Source: Cryptomeria japonica
Taxonomy: Eukaryota > Streptophyta > Pinopsida > Cupressales > Cupressaceae
Assembly (NCBI RefSeq): GCF_030272615.1
Contig: NC_081405.1
Span: 308,364,014-308,428,013 of the forward strand
Direction: 5' to 3'
DNA: 64,000 bases
Below, in pieces: positions 60,336 through 64,000 of the stretch (the first letter of the stretch is position 1; each line of letters opens with the position of its first letter). The notes under the pieces are model-generated. The model searched no databases, was not told the DNA's origin, and was given only the letters and a program-made list of their open reading frames with translations. A program made the translations under genes and the position numbers.

Positions 60336-60708
60336 ATGAATTATCGTTCCCCTACGCCTGTGTTTTGACATATTTTGTCTACTTAGTTTTAGTAGAATAT
60401 GTATTCCTGTTAGGAAATTTTGATGTATGGAGGTGATCTAAAATGATTGGAAAATAATAGATGGCCTTTTAAATTAATAGAAATCTAGATTCCTAGAGCT
60501 TAGATTTATCTAGGCCTTTATGAAAATTTGTAATTTCTCGAATGTCTACATGCAAATGTATATAGTTTTTAGGTGATTATTCTTAATGAGCATAAAACAT
60601 AACAATGTGTATAGCAGGAAAGTACTATACTTTCAGTTGGAACTCAGTGATCATGATGTATATTTTATCTTAATTGGAATGGAAGGGGATTGGCCCTATC
60701 CAGTAGTT

Positions 60709-60731
60709 TAATAATAAAAAAAACAAAAAAA
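60709..60731 (+). repeat. LINE-4 poly(A)-like tail
   Basis: TAATAATAAAAAAAACAAAA followed by further A residues, then AACATAA. Marks the LINE-4 3' end. Confidence 0.75.
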
Positions 60732-60738
60732 AACATAA

Positions 60739-61985
60739 CAAATAGTGTGTTAACAATGTTAATCTATTCATTCTTGCTATCATGAGATTGAAGCATTCTA
60801 TTTTACATCAATTTTTAGATTAACATGTAGCCCTTATGTGAATCAAACTATTTCATTTCTACCCTTATATATTAAAGAATGAGTAAGGATATGTAATTAT
60901 TATGAATGGTAAGAGACTTGACATGTGAGTTCCCCAAATTACCAGTCTTAAATCTTAGAATATGTTTCCATCTTAAAGCCTACGGATTGTAATATTGGGG
61001 TATTCATAAAAAAAATATGAAGGATTGTAGGTCAATGAATGAAAGTGGATAATATCTTATTAACTATAAAATAATTTAGGACATGAATTGTGTTCATAGA
61101 AGATAATCTTAATAAGATTAACCCATAACCAAAGATTATACTCTATAAGAGAAATGTAATGTATGCAGATGTGTACTTTGACTAAAATTTTATCACTAGG
61201 TCAAAGTTTAACCTACTTCTATGACCTGTATTAACCTAACATTGTGATTTATGAATAATGAACCAAGTTATATTTTAATGAGGATCACTAAAGATATTTT
61301 ACTATAGTGATTGAATCATGAAATATATAGAAATCTACTTCTATGATAAGGGTTGGTTAGATGTTAATGGAGCTAATATTGTTAAAATAAAGGAAATAGA
61401 TTCTACAACACAAAATAAACAAATAATAAACACCATAAACTAAAAATCAAATTATGGATCCAAAAGAGGATACTATTGTAGAATTAGAATGAGAAAAACA
61501 AGCCCCACAAATGGTTAATCTTATTATTAATCTAAATTGAATCTTTAAAAGATTAAAAAAAAGGCTACCCAACACTTGGAGGAAGAAGAAATAGAACATG
61601 GGAATTCTTGTTCCTCTTTTTACACCCCCTCTAAAAAAATCTTTTAGTTCTCAAGACAACAAGACTTTTTAAGATACTTTGATCGTACTTGGGTTTTAAA
61701 ATAAGGATAAATCTTCCCACCTTTTGAAACAACTAGATGAAAATATTGAAGATTGGACTCAAGTTAACGAAAACCAAAAATAAAGAAAAAAAAAGATTTA
61801 ATAGGAGAATACAAGCAAAAAGGACCATCATATCAAGACACACAAAATTGTGAAGATGCTTGGGTCATAGCTTTAGGAAAATAGAAGACTCGATAAAATC
61901 GTATAGGGTAAAATAAACAAAAAAATAATTGCTCTTGTCATGAGTATCGCCCATTTTTATTAGCAAAGGTATTGTTGATATCTTT
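60739..61985. other. AT-rich stretch without recognised gene
   Basis: No coding sequence recognised. Stop-dense in all frames. Confidence 0.4.
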
Positions 61986-61989
61986 TATT

Positions 61990-62620
61990 TAAATTTATTA
62001 AGATTCTCACTTGGAATATTAGTGGACTTATTAGTCCTATGAAGCAATACCTCATCATGTACTATATAATGTAACATAAGTCAGATATTATCCACATTCA
62101 AGAAATTAAATTGAGAGAGTCTTTGTTCACTTAGATTGTTAAGAGAATTTGGCCTAGTACCATTTTTTGTGTTATACCAACTAATGGAGCTTCATGAGGT
62201 ATAGCTACTTTCTAGAACCCCTTTAGAGTTAAATTTTTTGAAGTTCATAGATGTAAGAACTGTTTGGCTATCATTTTTTAGGATCTCAAAACCTTTGTCA
62301 TTTGGAATCTTGTCAATATCTACATTCTTAACACAAGGCCTATGAGAAGAAAACTTTGTGGTTCACTAAGGAATTTAATGAATGGAAAACTTTTAGAGAA
62401 ATGGATGCTTGGAGGAAATTTTACTCTTTTTCCATTGGATAAATTAGGAGGTCTAGAGGTAGGTTTCTCTCACAACGTAGACAATCTTAAAGACTTTATC
62501 TTTAATTTTTGCTTACTAGATGTTGATCTCCAACAATTTATAGGGTCAAATAAAAGATATGGTAATAATCATATTTTAGTTAACCTAGACATATTTTTAA
62601 TTTCTATTGGCTAAAATATT
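61990..62620 (+). pseudogene. LINE-5: L1-type endonuclease fragment
   Basis: Across frames: IKILTWNISGLISP (about 62007), SDIIHIQEIKLRESLF (about 62083-62130) with the QE(T/I)K-type catalytic Glu, then a 90-codon open frame with GGNFTLFPLDKLGGLE (about 62410-62457), equivalent to GGDFN...EKLGG but with Asn in place of Asp, and LKDFIFNFCLLDVDLQQFIG. Numerous stops. RT is not recognisable downstream within the window. Confidence 0.8.
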
Positions 62621-64000
62621 CTACCAAATATTAGCTTGACCAGGGTTCCTAGAGCTAGTTTCTAAGACCATTATGCTATTTTGTTGAACTAGATATATGG
62701 GGTGCGAAAAGGCTCTTTCCCTTTTAGATATGAGATAATGTGTTCTTTTCATTTCCAGATCTCACATAATCGGTAAAAGTTTGGTGGAGTATTCCTTTTG
62801 TAGGAACTCCAATATTTTTCTTGATGAAAAAGTGATTCATGTTAAGGATAAGGTGAAATGTTGACATAAGCTCTCCTTTGGAAATCTATTCACAAAAAAT
62901 GAATACTCACAATATTATCAAAGATATATGTAGGAAAATATTGTAGTAGAAAATAATGACCCACAATTACATGCTACAGAGAGATTTATTAGAGTTGAAT
63001 GGCTGAGGTTTTTAAAACTAGAGGAAATACTTTGGAAACTAAAATAAGGAATTCAATGACTGATTGAATGAGATCACAACATAATTTATTTTTCACAAAT
63101 CAAATCGATGAAACATATGAAAATATATCTTATTAGAAATATCTCCTCTCAAAATTGAGAAATTATTATAGAAGAATATTAGATAACTTGTTTTGTAGTT
63201 GTTAAAGATACGCGTGTTGCAAATGAGATGGCGTTGTTATGTTGTTAAGTGGTTGGCATTGATGTCTTTGTTGATTCTTGGTGTTGGTGGTCTGGAATAT
63301 GTGTCCCAGAGTATTTGGTGCTCTAGAAGATGTGTTGGCGATCTAGATATTTCAAGTTATTGGATATGGTGTTGATCGATGGTATTCATGCATATATTGG
63401 TTCTATTCTTATCTTTTCTTTATTTCAGTGATGGTGTTTTTTTCTAGATTAAGTTCAAAATTTGAGAGTGTAGAACAAATTGTGGTGTAGAATGTATATC
63501 ATGGTTTTGGATCCGAAATTTGTAATAAGTGTAACGTGTTGATCTAACCGTTGATATGTGTTATGGTGTGGTTTACTACTCATCCCTTTCCACCACTAGA
63601 ATGTTTAGTATTGACCTAATTTAGATTTCTATCTTGGCCAACTTGTAAGATTATGCTTCCTAGAAGACATTATATATATGAGGATGACCTGATTGAGTTA
63701 AGTATAAAAAAGGTGTGACATTGTTTTGAAGATATATGAGATTGGAAAAAGATATGTCAGTTGGTGATCTTACTGAGTGTGTTGGTTTTGAGGCACCAGA
63801 ATCATTCTAGCTTGTGTAGATTGTGTTTCAATGGTGGATTCTTTCTTTCTTTCTCTCTTTCTTTGACAATGAGCCTTTTTCTGAGCAGTGAGCCAACCTG
63901 CAATGAGTATTCTGGCATTGAACCACCCTTTTTAAAAATCAACTTCATCGGTGCCATGTTAGCCAGTGTTTATATTCATAACTAATATTCTCTTTTCTTA
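62621..64000. other. stretch without recognised gene; CTTT microsatellite
   Basis: May include decayed LINE-5 sequence. A CTTT-rich run lies at about 63838-63865. No other feature supported. Confidence 0.4.

Larger units (their letters stand above)
42905..60736 (+). mobile_element. LINE-4: near full-length L1-type LINE carrying two nested LTR elements
   Basis: Order: ORF1 (DUF4283-like), endonuclease, RT, zf-RVT-like region, RNase H, a further small ORF and a poly(A)-like tail at 60709-60731. LTR-A (45164-52699) interrupts the endonuclease and LTR-B (53474-56321) interrupts the region between endonuclease and RT. Each has a perfect 5-bp duplication. Without them the LINE is about 7.4 kb, a normal length for a plant L1. 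AACATAA occurs at 42898-42904 and 60732-60738 and may be the LINE target-site duplication (7 bp, weak). The 5' end is therefore tentative. Confidence 0.85.

Noticed and set aside
42898-60738. AACATAA as a certain target-site duplication of LINE-4
   Set aside because: Seven A/T-rich bases next to a poly(A) tail can match by chance; kept only as a tentative boundary.
1-64000. CRISPR arrays, bacterial operons, rRNA genes
   Set aside because: None present; repeats here are LTRs and small tandem duplications of a plant nuclear genome.

Overview
This is a 64-kb window of an AT-rich nuclear genome from a land plant. The evidence is GT-AG introns, plant-type Ty1/copia elements primed by initiator-Met tRNA, plant-type L1 LINEs that end in an RNase H domain, and a plant-specific expansin-like gene. 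The old, nested, divergent retroelements with little host sequence between them suggest a large genome, possibly a gymnosperm; that is inference. I see no bacterial genes, tRNA, rRNA or CRISPR.

Host genes. The only gene I call intact is a five-exon expansin-like B gene (EXLB) on the minus strand at 38013-39163, encoding 251 aa. Two broken relatives lie on the same strand. One is a pseudogene at 25950-30565, split by an LTR element that landed four bases inside exon 2. The other is a relic at about 4640-4960 with only the promoter and first codons left. Together they are the remains of a dispersed tandem array. A single WD40-like exon lies at 24233-24338.

Retroelements. (1) 1 to about 4600 is the 3' part of a decayed Ty1/copia element with gag, protease, integrase, RT and RNase H. 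(2) Four LTR elements lack integrase and RT: LTR-C at 17900-22056 (minus, gag plus protease), LTR-D at 26804-30350 (plus, inside EXLB-2, with one long unrecognised ORF), LTR-A at 45164-52699 (gag with zinc knuckles plus a second ORF of about 1,070 codons) and LTR-B at 53474-56321 (young, with a GC-rich insert). (3) LINEs: LINE-1 at about 6550-10190, a 3' tail near 12230-12430, LINE-2 at about 33345-35650, LINE-3 at about 40757-42570, LINE-4 at about 42905-60736, and an endonuclease fragment at about 61990-62620. LINE-4 is nearly full length and carries LTR-A and LTR-B; removing them with one target-site copy each rejoins its reading frame.

Main point of interest. Two LINEs carry a third ORF downstream of RNase H. 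Its architecture (a module around 'VTGL/VTGF', a charged middle, a coiled-coil C-terminus) is also seen in ORF2 of LTR-A, which belongs to another retroelement class. LTR-D carries a separate long ORF that I cannot assign. None of the mobile elements looks able to move by itself; nearly every coding domain has stops or frameshifts. The remaining intergenic stretches are AT-rich and show only short tandem duplications.
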